DNA of 34,351 nucleotides from NCBI GenBank assembly GCA_965207565.1, contig CBDBMQ010000032.1:1-34351 (forward strand), in the 5' to 3' direction. The notes under the pieces are model-generated. The model was not told the origin of the DNA. It saw only the letters and a program-made list of their open reading frames with translations, and made no database searches. Of the stretch, positions 1 through 7,002 are shown piece by piece. The stretch's first letter is position 1. Every line of letters starts with the position of its first letter. The position numbers were made by a program, and so were the translations under genes. This DNA comes from Bin80 sp965207565. Its GTDB lineage: Bacteria > Bacteroidota > Rhodothermia > Rhodothermales > Bin80.

Positions 1-10
1 TGATCAAACA

Positions 11-74
11 GGCGGTCGTGTCGCACACGCTAACAGTGGGGCGGGATGAATTAGAGGGTTGTTACACGACCGCC
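11..74. repeat. 11-bp perfect inverted repeat with a nested hairpin
   Basis: GGCGGTCGTGT at 11-21 is the exact reverse complement of ACACGACCGCC at 64-74. A smaller hairpin, CGTGT-CGC-ACACG at 17-29, overlaps the left arm, so two alternative foldings compete. There is no following T-run, so it does not look like a simple intrinsic terminator. The function is unknown. Confidence 0.5.
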
Positions 75-170
75 GAAGATGCAGAGACACCTTGATGCCT
101 CCGCAAGCAAAATGGACACAGGGCACTCAAGTGTCGTGCCGGTTCAAGGTCAACCTGCCAAGTAACACGA

Positions 171-196
171 GTTCCGTAACACGCACGGTACGGAAC
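171..196. repeat. 8-bp perfect stem-loop
   Basis: GTTCCGTA (171-178) pairs with TACGGAAC (189-196) around a 10-nt loop. It sits between other short hairpins and outside any confident gene. It could be part of a structured RNA or a protein-binding palindrome. No T-run follows on either side. Confidence 0.45.
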
Positions 197-347
197 CTCA
201 ACGGGTCACGCAAATCCAGATTCACAATGGAGCACAACTCATGCCGCAGGGCACCAGGCTATAGAATGGCCGATGAGGCGGAAAATTCCCCCATCAAAAT
301 AGAATACAGCAAGATTTTATAGCTGCTGAATTCTACAGACGCGGGGC

Positions 348-699
348 CTAAGCTGGGCTAGCGTCAATGGCTGCAATACGATCTTTTACCACGGGAATAA
401 TGGTATCAAATCCACTGATACTGAATATTTCCCGGATACTGTCTCGCATACTGCAAAGGATAAGTTTTCCCTGATTCGACCGAATACTTTTTGCTCCAAT
501 CAGCAATACGCGCATGCCAGAACTGCTGATAAATGATAGCTTGGTAAAGTCAACAACAATATGCATCTCACCATCGTCCGATGCGGTCCTTGATCATACG
601 CTCGAATAGGGGAGCGTTAGAACTATCGACACGTCCTACTGGGGTCAGTATGAGTACATCTCCTTCGTGCTCTTCAAGCACTTCAATATTGTTAGCCAC
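348..699 (-). CDS. STAS-domain anti-sigma factor antagonist (RsbV/SpoIIAA-like), frameshifted
   Basis: Members of this family bind an RsbW-type kinase and free its sigma factor when their conserved serine is dephosphorylated. The 3' part (from 566) encodes the core of the fold: beta strand and helix around FTKLSFISSSGMRVLL, where SSSGMR matches the phospho-serine site. The 5' part starts at GTG 699 behind a strong GGAGGG (707-712) and encodes an N-terminal STAS strand (LILTPVGRVDSSNA), but this frame stops at 568-570. Removing one G at 578/579 joins the two parts into about 116 residues, the normal family length. The gene lies 71 nt downstream of the RsbW-like kinase gene, its expected partner. 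Either the gene is truly broken or the sequence has a one-base error. The family call is firm; the state of the gene is not. Confidence 0.8.
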
Positions 700-706
700 T
701 GTTGGT

Positions 707-712
707 CCCTCC
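707..712 (-). promoter_or_regulatory. Ribosome binding site deciding the GTG start of the STAS gene
   Basis: On the minus strand GGAGGG lies 7 nt before GTG at 699. It supports a start well upstream of the ATG at 566, and therefore supports the view that the STAS gene is split by a frameshift rather than short. Confidence 0.6.
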
Positions 713-770
713 GTAATTTTTTTGGTTAGTCAGCATTACAATGTCTCAGAAATCTGAGAATTTCCAGGCA

Positions 771-1196
771 CTAAGTTAAGTTATACTCCAGAATCAGACG
801 GTTGATACCATCGACAAATTCATAGGAGAAGCTATCTGCCTGAGTTTTTACGAGATGGATTCCAAGCCCGCCAATTGGCCGAGCATCCAGTTCACTCGTT
901 AGATCAGGTTCGGTGTCTTCTGTTGGGTCAAACTTGCCGCCATTTGATTCAACTACTACGCGCACACGATTGTTATCGTGAATACTAAGATCAATGGCGA
1001 TTTCTGGCTCAACACCCTCTTCAAACGAGCCGTGTACAAGCGTGTTGGTAACGAGTTCTTCCAGAGCAAGATTTACGATGAAAATAGTCCTGTGAGGAAG
1101 GTTACGCGTCTCACCGAAGGTTTCCACCATTGCGGCAAGATCACGCAACTCTGATATACGCGCAGCAACCTGGACGTGAAAATCGGTCGCAATCAT
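771..1196 (-). CDS. RsbW-like anti-sigma factor serine kinase (GHKL ATPase)
   Basis: This 141-residue protein is the switch kinase of a partner-switching cassette: it is expected to phosphorylate the STAS antagonist and to sequester a sigma factor or another target. The GHKL ATP-binding signatures are visible: the N-box LEELVTNTLVHG near residues 46-57, the acidic stretch around GKFDPTED, and the glycine-rich GGLGIHLVK near residues 109-117. The length is typical for RsbW/SpoIIAB-type kinases. Its ATG overlaps the TGA of the upstream phosphatase gene (ATGA at 1193-1196), which suggests translational coupling. No sigma factor gene is present nearby, so the final target is unknown. Confidence in the family is high. 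Confidence 0.88.
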   Translation of the reverse strand: MIATDFHVQVAARISELRDLAAMVETFGETRNLPHRTIFIVNLALEELVTNTLVHGSFEEGVEPEIAIDLSIHDNNRVRVVVESNGGKFDPTEDTEPDLTSELDARPIGGLGIHLVKTQADSFSYEFVDGINRLILEYNLT

Positions 1197-3067
1197 GTTG
1201 TTTCTGTTTTTAGGGAAGTGTTTTTTCTATGAAGCACTAAACAAGTTCGATCATCTGCAGCTGCAGTCCCGTGGGAAAATTTACTGATATCATCCCATAC
1301 GTGGTTCATGACTTCTGTGGGATCGGAATCTGGAGCACCATCCAAAGATAGCTCAAGTCGGGTTTTTCCATAAATCTCTCCAGCAATGTTGACCATGTCC
1401 GTCAGACCATCCGTGTAGCAGAATAAAATTTCCCCAGGTTGCATTCGGATCACGTTCGAGCTATAGTCAATTCCGTCCATTACTCCCATAGCAATTCCCC
1501 CAGTTCCAGATACGGTCGAACGCTGTGATTTGTTCAGTAGGTAGGGAGGTTCATGACCTGCAGAAACATAGGTTACTTCTCCAGTATCTAGATCTACCTT
1601 AGCCACAAGCACGGTTACGAAGAGCCCCATCGGGTTTTGCTGGCAGAGTCGATTATTTGCATTCTGGCAAATCTGGGACACATCCTTGCTTTCACTGGTT
1701 GCAAATCGAATTGCTGCCTGTGAAGCTGCCATGAAAAGAGCAGCAGCCACTCCTTTTCCAGATACATCTCCGACCACGCAGATGAGTGAGTTACCATCTT
1801 CAAAGAAGTCCACAAAATCCCCGCCGACCTGCAATGCAGGTTCCATCCGTGCGGAAGCTTTGAAGTTGTGAAGATCCGCAGTTCCGTCTCTTACCAGAGC
1901 GGCTTGCACAACCATTGCCATTTCTAAGTCTTGATTAATGGCTTCCTGGGCAAGTCGGAGTTCATTATTTGCAGAGACAAGTTCGGAGGTGCGCTCAGCC
2001 ACTAGTGTTTCGAGCACTTCTTCACGACTGAAGACTTGGATCGTCATATCTTGGAAGACTCGAGCCAAAGATCCAATCTCGTCTGCACGGTTCAGGATGC
2101 TCCCAAGCAGTTCCTCATCGGGTTGCTCTCCGCTCTCAACAAAACGTGCAGATTCTGCAATTTTTTCAATGGGGCGCGTAATCAGGCGTGCTCCGACAAA
2201 GCTGGCAAGTGCAACAAATACCACCAGTAACAGTGAGAAAAGCAATATCTGACGGATGCTATTCCAGATTTCGGCCGCGGTATCGTCTAGGTTAATGAAA
2301 GCTAAAACGGTGCCGATCCGGTTTTCTTCAATTGCAACGGGTGCGGCAACCCAGACCCCCCGTTGATTATGATCAATAAGTCCGAGTCGTGCAGCGCTAC
2401 TGGGTCGGCCACTTTCAGTTGCAGCTTCAATGAGTTGGTTGGCACTACTCGATCGCGACTCATAGGAGTTACGCCAAGCTTCCTCCATTTCGGTGATATC
2501 ATTTATCTCGGAGTACTCGGCTGCTGCTGCCGTCTTGCCGTTCGAATCAATAAACCAGAGCGCTTCGGGATATCCTTCATTAACAAGTACCTCCGCCTGC
2601 TCCTGATACACAGTATTCAAGATACTGGCATTATTCCCTCGGACAAGTGGAAGACCGACTTGGACTATGTATGGGGTATTGGGGCGAGCAACGGTGACAT
2701 ACTTGTACTGTGATGAATCACCACGATGAATTTTTGCTCCCCTGTGATCCACCCATTGATCCATCAGTAAATTGTCCAGTTCCTCCTGATATTCAAGAGA
2801 AATAAGTCGTGCTCCACCAGAGGCATTTTCGGAAAACAGCACCCGGCTCTCACGGTCAGCTATCGTGATTTCGCCGATAGCAGTATGCTGTATAATTCTA
2901 CGTAAATCTCCTTCCAGATCATCGACACTGCGGCTTGCAGCGATAGAAGCGGCTACAAAATGATCAAGGATGACACCGACTACTCGCATATTGGCGGATA
3001 GATTGCCTTCAATCACGGCAGATACGTCAGCGGTTGCATCCGCATGCGTTTTGACTGAGCAGTTCAT
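1193..3067 (-). CDS. SpoIIE/RsbU-type PP2C serine phosphatase with sensor half, TM and HAMP domain
   Basis: The protein (624 residues as read) should dephosphorylate the STAS antagonist in response to an extracytoplasmic signal. In order: a soluble sensor portion (about 1-265), one membrane helix (ILLFSLLLVVFVALASFVGA, about 272-295), a HAMP linker (about 296-350), a short helical region, and the SpoIIE phosphatase domain (about 395-615). The metal-binding motifs are GGDFVDFF, GDVSGKGVAAALFMA, CYTDGLTDM and DDRTCLVL. The ATG at 3067 is probably not the true start: the sensor part needs a preceding membrane helix to lie outside, and that helix is encoded in the overlapping upstream frame (3027-3761). 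Removing one base near 3049-3052 would give a single protein of about 855 residues. The gene overlaps the RsbW-like kinase gene by 4 nt. Confidence 0.88.
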   Translation of the reverse strand: MNCSVKTHADATADVSAVIEGNLSANMRVVGVILDHFVAASIAASRSVDDLEGDLRRIIQHTAIGEITIADRESRVLFSENASGGARLISLEYQEELDNLLMDQWVDHRGAKIHRGDSSQYKYVTVARPNTPYIVQVGLPLVRGNNASILNTVYQEQAEVLVNEGYPEALWFIDSNGKTAAAAEYSEINDITEMEEAWRNSYESRSSSANQLIEAATESGRPSSAARLGLIDHNQRGVWVAAPVAIEENRIGTVLAFINLDDTAAEIWNSIRQILLFSLLLVVFVALASFVGARLITRPIEKIAESARFVESGEQPDEELLGSILNRADEIGSLARVFQDMTIQVFSREEVLETLVAERTSELVSANNELRLAQEAINQDLEMAMVVQAALVRDGTADLHNFKASARMEPALQVGGDFVDFFEDGNSLICVVGDVSGKGVAAALFMAASQAAIRFATSESKDVSQICQNANNRLCQQNPMGLFVTVLVAKVDLDTGEVTYVSAGHEPPYLLNKSQRSTVSGTGGIAMGVMDGIDYSSNVIRMQPGEILFCYTDGLTDMVNIAGEIYGKTRLELSLDGAPDSDPTEVMNHVWDDISKFSHGTAAADDRTCLVLHRKNTSLKTETT

Positions 3068-3761
3068 CGTTGCTGAAATCCAATAAATTGCCGACCTGTA
3101 CGATTCGTTCGTGATCTACACCATTGGTGCCGACATACTTATATACGGCTCGATCTACTTCACGCACTTGCGCGGGCTGCGTAACCACATCGAATGAATC
3201 AGGTGGTATGTTCAATAGGGAGTAGAACTTATATGCTTGGGGTTGCTCAATCGGACTCTCTGCGAATCGGAAGGGGATCAGAGCACCGTCTGGCCCACGA
3301 ACGTTGGTGAGGTAGGACAAGGCTTCCCTGTCAGTAATCCAGAACTCATCTAATACCGTTTCCTCGGTAATAGAGGTTAAGATTTGAATCACGTAAGAGG
3401 TGTCGTAGTTGGCTTCAGCAGCAGCACTGACCAAAAAAGCAGCCGTGAATGCCTGGGCAGTCATCGGTGCGTTTAGAGATGCGTCGGCCGTCCGTGCCAC
3501 ACTTGCAATAGAAATCTCGCCAATATCTGCGAAAACTCCAGAATTTTGGGTTACAGTCTTTTCTGCAGTGATACGGGCTTCCTCTCGAGCCCCATTCATC
3601 CAATTGGTGACGGATATTACTGATATAGCCAGCACACAGATCACGGCCAATCCCACATTTGCAAGGAAAATCACCGTGGACAAGTGTTTCACTCGTGGAG
3701 TGAATGGCCGGATCAGTTTACCGATAAATGAGAGGATATTAGTGTTTGAGCTTTGCCCCAT
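3027..3761 (-). CDS. N-terminal membrane/sensor part of the SpoIIE-type phosphatase, split off by a frameshift
   Basis: This 244-residue frame begins with a short cytoplasmic segment, one membrane helix (about residues 29-51, LSTVIFLANVGLAVICVLAI...) and an extracytoplasmic sensor-like domain resembling Cache-type sensors. It ends abruptly with an unnatural tail (NACGCNR) that overlaps the next frame by 41 nt. The junction contains AAAA (3049-3052, minus strand); with one A fewer the frame continues as SQTHADATADV into the phosphatase. The segment YKYVGTNG...RIVQVGN here resembles YKYVTVARP...YIVQVGL in the next frame, as if two related sensor units lie in tandem. I infer one gene, 1193-3761. 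A separate signal-binding membrane protein is less likely. Confidence 0.75.
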   Translation of the reverse strand: MGQSSNTNILSFIGKLIRPFTPRVKHLSTVIFLANVGLAVICVLAISVISVTNWMNGAREEARITAEKTVTQNSGVFADIGEISIASVARTADASLNAPMTAQAFTAAFLVSAAAEANYDTSYVIQILTSITEETVLDEFWITDREALSYLTNVRGPDGALIPFRFAESPIEQPQAYKFYSLLNIPPDSFDVVTQPAQVREVDRAVYKYVGTNGVDHERIVQVGNLLDFSNDELLSQNACGCNR

Positions 3762-4062
3762 GAATCACACTCAACTTATTGCTGAAGTCTGCGCCCAATA
3801 AAGGTAAGGAAATGTTTTATTGAAAAAAAACAAGGAAGTATAGGGAGAAAATACTCAAATTAGCCCATTTAACGCCTGCCTTGGTGTCTGGCGGCAATCA
3901 AAAGTTTCATCGGAGGCGGGCGCGCAATTTCGCTTCGTAGCTCGCTGCTCCGCTTCGTTGCGCGCGGTGCATCACACGAGTTTTTTCTACGCCTGCGCTC
4001 TCTGAAGGACCGTTCGAGGTAGACGGTGGCTTTCCATTTCTGGCAGGATTTTCTCCCTTCGC
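3762..4062. other. Intergenic region with GC-rich inverted and direct repeats
   Basis: No gene is seen in these 301 bases. The half near 3762 is AT-rich (a run of eight A at 3823-3830) and, read on the minus strand, is the likely promoter area of the sensor-phosphatase operon. The middle is GC-rich and repetitive (3920-3965). The end nearest 4062 is downstream of the DUF58 gene, so the repeat may also act at the 3' end of that transcript. Confidence 0.45.
3920..3965. repeat. Extragenic palindromic repeat-like element
   Basis: GCGCGCAA (3920-3927) is the exact reverse complement of TTGCGCGC (3958-3965). Between them lie two near-identical decamers, CGCTTCGTAG (3931-3940) and CGCTTCGTTG (3951-3960). 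The arrangement resembles REP-like extragenic elements. I see only this one copy in the window, so its being a dispersed repeat is untested. Confidence 0.45.
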
Positions 4063-5001
4063 CTAATGGAGTGTCTTACGCTTATTCAAGTACGCCACAA
4101 GTGCTTTATCGTACGTCACGCCTGTATCAAGTTCAACATAATCAATGGTGTGTTTCAGGCATTGACGCTTGAGCATCTCGGTAAGTGAATTCATACGCTT
4201 TATGTAGGCCTCGCGCAGCTGCCCGGGATGGAGAGAGAGCTCGGAGCCAGATTCCATGTCTTGCAGAATCATGGGGTGGTCGGGAAGATTAAACATTTTT
4301 TCGGTCTCCTTTTCAAGTATGCGAAAAATGAGTACTTCATGTCCCCTGTGGCGCAGGTGTCTCAGCGCGCGAACGATGCTCTCCTGAGAGTCAGATTCTT
4401 CGATCAGATCCGAAATCACAACAATCAGGGATCGTCGCTGAACCCGCTCTGCAACTTGATGAAGCGCATGTGCGGTTCCGGTATAGGTCTCTGTACTTCT
4501 AGTTTTTACTAGGCGTTCCAGATGCAACAGAATTTCTCGTAAATAGCGCATCGTACTTCTCGGCCTGAGAAATGTCTGAAGTTCGGAGTCAAAGGATAAA
4601 AGCCCCGTCGCATCCCGTTGCAGGATCATCAGGAAGTGTAATGCTGCCGCCAGATATGCCCCATATTCCAGTTTTGACAGATGCCCTGTGTAGCGGTACT
4701 GCATGGAGGCTGATGTGTCCAGAACGACATAGTGATGCAGATTTGTTTCCTCCTCGTATTGCTTAACATAGTGACGGTCTGTTTTTGCATAGACCTTCCA
4801 GTCCACATGTCTTAACTCATCTCCCGGGTTATAGAGTCGGTGTTCTGCGAACTCAACCGAGAATCCGTGGTAAGGGCTCTTATGCAGGCCGGTAATAAAT
4901 CCCTCAACAACCAGGCGGGCTCGCATCTCCATGTTCTTCAGCCGGGAGACCGTGACAGGGTCCAAGTATCTGAGCGAGCTGGCTGAATTAGTATTTTCCA
5001 T
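4063..5001 (-). CDS. DUF58 domain-containing protein (vWA-like fold)
   Basis: DUF58 proteins have a von Willebrand A-like core and usually work with a MoxR-type AAA+ ATPase in envelope-related maturation; the exact role is unknown. The 312-residue protein shows the hallmark segment around EFAEHRLYNPGDELRHVDWK (about residues 49-68) followed by a MIDAS-like DTSASM (about 94-99), and later VVISDLIEE. There is no signal peptide or membrane segment, so this is the short cytoplasmic type. No moxR gene is adjacent in the window: the neighbours are the signalling cassette downstream and a divergent pyrR only 46 bp away. The upstream partner would normally be expected next to it, so this copy appears isolated. 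Confidence 0.85.
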   Translation of the reverse strand: MENTNSASSLRYLDPVTVSRLKNMEMRARLVVEGFITGLHKSPYHGFSVEFAEHRLYNPGDELRHVDWKVYAKTDRHYVKQYEEETNLHHYVVLDTSASMQYRYTGHLSKLEYGAYLAAALHFLMILQRDATGLLSFDSELQTFLRPRSTMRYLREILLHLERLVKTRSTETYTGTAHALHQVAERVQRRSLIVVISDLIEESDSQESIVRALRHLRHRGHEVLIFRILEKETEKMFNLPDHPMILQDMESGSELSLHPGQLREAYIKRMNSLTEMLKRQCLKHTIDYVELDTGVTYDKALVAYLNKRKTLH

Positions 5002-5047
5002 TGGGAGGGGACGCTGAAAGATGCATGTTAGTGCTTAGATTATACGC

Positions 5048-5605
5048 ATGAAACCTTCAGATATCGTTAAAGCGCGTTTGATGGACGCGCAAGATGTACA
5101 GCGGACAATCACTCGGTTGGCCAGAGAGGTCATTGAGTCGTGGGATCCCGATGGCGGGATTGCAATCGTCGGTCTGCATCGGCGTGGTGTCTATCTTGCA
5201 TCAAGGCTACAAGCACTTATACGTGACCTGGAGGGTGTAGTAGTTCCTACCGGGACCCTGGATGTAACGATGTATCGCGACGATTTTCGTAAAAGACCCC
5301 GTATGGCACAAATGCGAACGACTAACATTCCGTTCGACGTAGGGAATCAACATCTGGTTCTGGTGGATGATGTATTGTACACCGGACGTACTGTACGCGC
5401 AGCGATGGATGCAGTCACAGATTTAGGGAGACCATCGAGGATACAATTTCTCACGCTGATTGATCGAGGACATTACGAATTACCTATTCGTGCGGATATG
5501 GTTGGGCGTGTTGTCCCCACGATTTCCGGGGAAGAGGTACGTGTACAGTTTCGTGAAGTTGATGATCGTGATGGCGTCTGGTTAGTTGAACGGGGGGCAG
5601 ACTGA
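5048..5605 (+). CDS. pyrR: Bifunctional pyrimidine operon regulator / uracil phosphoribosyltransferase PyrR
   Basis: PyrR binds pyr leader RNA in response to UMP and also converts uracil plus PRPP to UMP. The 185-residue protein has the type I phosphoribosyltransferase PRPP loop VLVDDVLYTGRTVRAAMD (about 100-117) and other PyrR blocks (GLHRRGVYLA, TLDVTMYRDDF, TLIDRGHYELPIRAD). Its TGA overlaps the ATG of pyrB by one base, so the two are an operon. The distance to the divergent DUF58 gene is only 46 bp, leaving no room for a leader attenuator upstream unless it reaches into that gene; RNA-based control of this operon is therefore doubtful here. Confidence 0.95.
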   Translation: MKPSDIVKARLMDAQDVQRTITRLAREVIESWDPDGGIAIVGLHRRGVYLASRLQALIRDLEGVVVPTGTLDVTMYRDDFRKRPRMAQMRTTNIPFDVGNQHLVLVDDVLYTGRTVRAAMDAVTDLGRPSRIQFLTLIDRGHYELPIRADMVGRVVPTISGEEVRVQFREVDDRDGVWLVERGAD

Positions 5606-6555
5606 TGGAAGGTGCAAGTTCACAAATCGACTCAAAGATTCTCCAACACAAGCACCTACTTGGCCTATCAACGTATAGTGCCGGTGAAATCTATCTAATT
5701 CTTGAGACAGCAAAAGAGTTTCGTCAGGTCTTGGAACGCCCGATCAAGCGGGTTCCGACCTTGCGCGGATTCACGATCGTGAACCTGTTTTTTGAACCAT
5801 CTACGCGGACGCGTATCTCTTTTGAGCTCGCTGCGAAGCGGCTATCTGCAGATCTAGTCAATTTCGGCGGATCAGGATCCAGCTTATCCAAAGGAGAGAC
5901 CTTGCGTGACACAGCTCAAAATATTGAGGCGATGAAGGTGGATATGGCGGTGATACGCCATAGTTCACCGGGTGCGGCACATTTTCTCACACGTTGTATC
6001 CAGGGAAGTGTGATCAATGCAGGGGATGGAGCCCATGAGCATCCGACTCAGGCACTTCTTGACTTGTTGACAATTTCAGAGCACTACGAGTCCTTTTCGA
6101 ATCTGCGAGTGTCAATCATCGGGGACATTGCACATAGCCGTGTTGCACGGTCAAATATTTTTGCACTTACGACACTGGGTGCCCATGTCACAGTCTGTGG
6201 CCCTCAGACTCTTATGCCTGTTCACATAGACAAATTGGGAGTCAGAGTTGTGCATCATCTCGACGATGCACTCCAAGACTGTGATGTAGCGATAACACTG
6301 CGTATGCAACGTGAAAGGTTTGGGGCAAGCTTGGTCCCGTCTCTGCGTGAATATCATGCCCTTTATGGACTAAGGGCAGATCATATGGCCCGGAGTCCGA
6401 ATATGATAGTGCTGCATCCGGGCCCGGTAAATCGGGGGGTTGAATTAGATGATGAAGTTGTAGAGCATGAGCGGGCCGTGATCCTTGATCAGGTCACGAA
6501 CGGTGTTGCCGTACGCATGGCTGTCATTTATCTACTTGCCTCTGGCGCGAAATGA
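5605..6555 (+). CDS. pyrB: Aspartate carbamoyltransferase catalytic subunit PyrB
   Basis: PyrB condenses carbamoyl phosphate and aspartate to N-carbamoyl-aspartate, the second step of UMP synthesis. All the signature segments are present in the 316 residues: FFEPSTRTRISFELA (carbamoyl-phosphate binding, about 61-75), SSLSKGETLRDTAQNIEAM, HEHPTQALLDL, the aspartate-loop region ITLRMQRERF and the C-terminal LHPGPVNRGVEL. The length is typical. It directly follows pyrR with a one-base overlap. No pyrC (dihydroorotase) or pyrI follows, although pyrC is a frequent third gene of such operons; the next 450 bases hold no recognisable enzyme. Confidence 0.96.
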   Translation: MEGASSQIDSKILQHKHLLGLSTYSAGEIYLILETAKEFRQVLERPIKRVPTLRGFTIVNLFFEPSTRTRISFELAAKRLSADLVNFGGSGSSLSKGETLRDTAQNIEAMKVDMAVIRHSSPGAAHFLTRCIQGSVINAGDGAHEHPTQALLDLLTISEHYESFSNLRVSIIGDIAHSRVARSNIFALTTLGAHVTVCGPQTLMPVHIDKLGVRVVHHLDDALQDCDVAITLRMQRERFGASLVPSLREYHALYGLRADHMARSPNMIVLHPGPVNRGVELDDEVVEHERAVILDQVTNGVAVRMAVIYLLASGAK

Positions 6556-6644
6556 TGAATTAGGACGGTATACGCGGTACCTAGCGTATTCATGTTCTCT
6601 TTTGCCGCAGCACCTGTTGTCTCACGGTAGACAGCCGTTGCATT

Positions 6645-6989
6645 ATGTTGAAGGGTAGAAAAATCAGCTATTTCTGGACATTCCTGACACGAAGCTCGCA
6701 TCCAACACCATGGCAGCAGAATGACAAGGGAGTGCTGTGGATGCGGCTCAGTTCACCGGAGGATTCGATTCAGAGTGCGTGGCTGATCGTTGAAACTTCA
6801 ACCTGGAGTGTTGTGCCAGCGGATCATATATTGCCTTCGGCATGGTCCTTGCATCCGATTTTCGAAGTTTCAACCGGGATGTTCTTGCCAGTGACGGCCA
6901 AATCATGTCTGTTTGCCAGGAAAAAACTTATGGATATACTGGATGAAGAAGAGGGCATGGTGGTGGGATGGAAGATTGGTTACCCATGA
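6645..6989 (+). CDS. Doubtful small ORF upstream of the TonB receptor
   Basis: I do not recognise this 114-codon frame. It ends 13 nt before the probable ATG of the TonB receptor gene and has an acidic stretch near its end (MDILDEEEGM). A second plus-strand frame over the same DNA also reads protein-like in pieces (for example YIAFGMVLASDFRSFNRDV) but is cut by stops. Two half-credible frames suggest either a degraded gene with frameshifts or leader DNA with no coding role. No signal peptide, membrane segment or domain is visible. The stretch 6556-7002 otherwise contains nothing I can name. Confidence 0.25.
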   Translation: MLKGRKISYFWTFLTRSSHPTPWQQNDKGVLWMRLSSPEDSIQSAWLIVETSTWSVVPADHILPSAWSLHPIFEVSTGMFLPVTAKSCLFARKKLMDILDEEEGMVVGWKIGYP

Positions 6990-7002
6990 TTCTGGTTCCA
7001 AA

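Larger units (their letters stand above)
1..347. other. Region without a convincing gene, rich in short inverted repeats
   Basis: I see no recognisable protein or RNA gene here. An open frame of 87 codons on the plus strand (59-322) has a composition rich in Arg, Ser and Thr with no recognisable motif, so I do not call it. The stretch lies downstream of the STAS gene, which is read toward it. It holds several short stem-loops (11-21 with 64-74, 17-21 with 25-29, 122-126 with 136-140, 171-178 with 189-196), so a structured transcript or a terminator zone is possible but unproven. Confidence 0.4.

Noticed and set aside
120..160. GGTTCAA segment as a tRNA T-arm
   Set aside because: No acceptor stem, D-arm or anticodon arm can be built around it.
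59..322. Open frame of 87 codons on the plus strand
   Set aside because: It has no motif, no ribosome binding site and low-quality composition, and the DNA is full of short inverted repeats that better explain its sequence.
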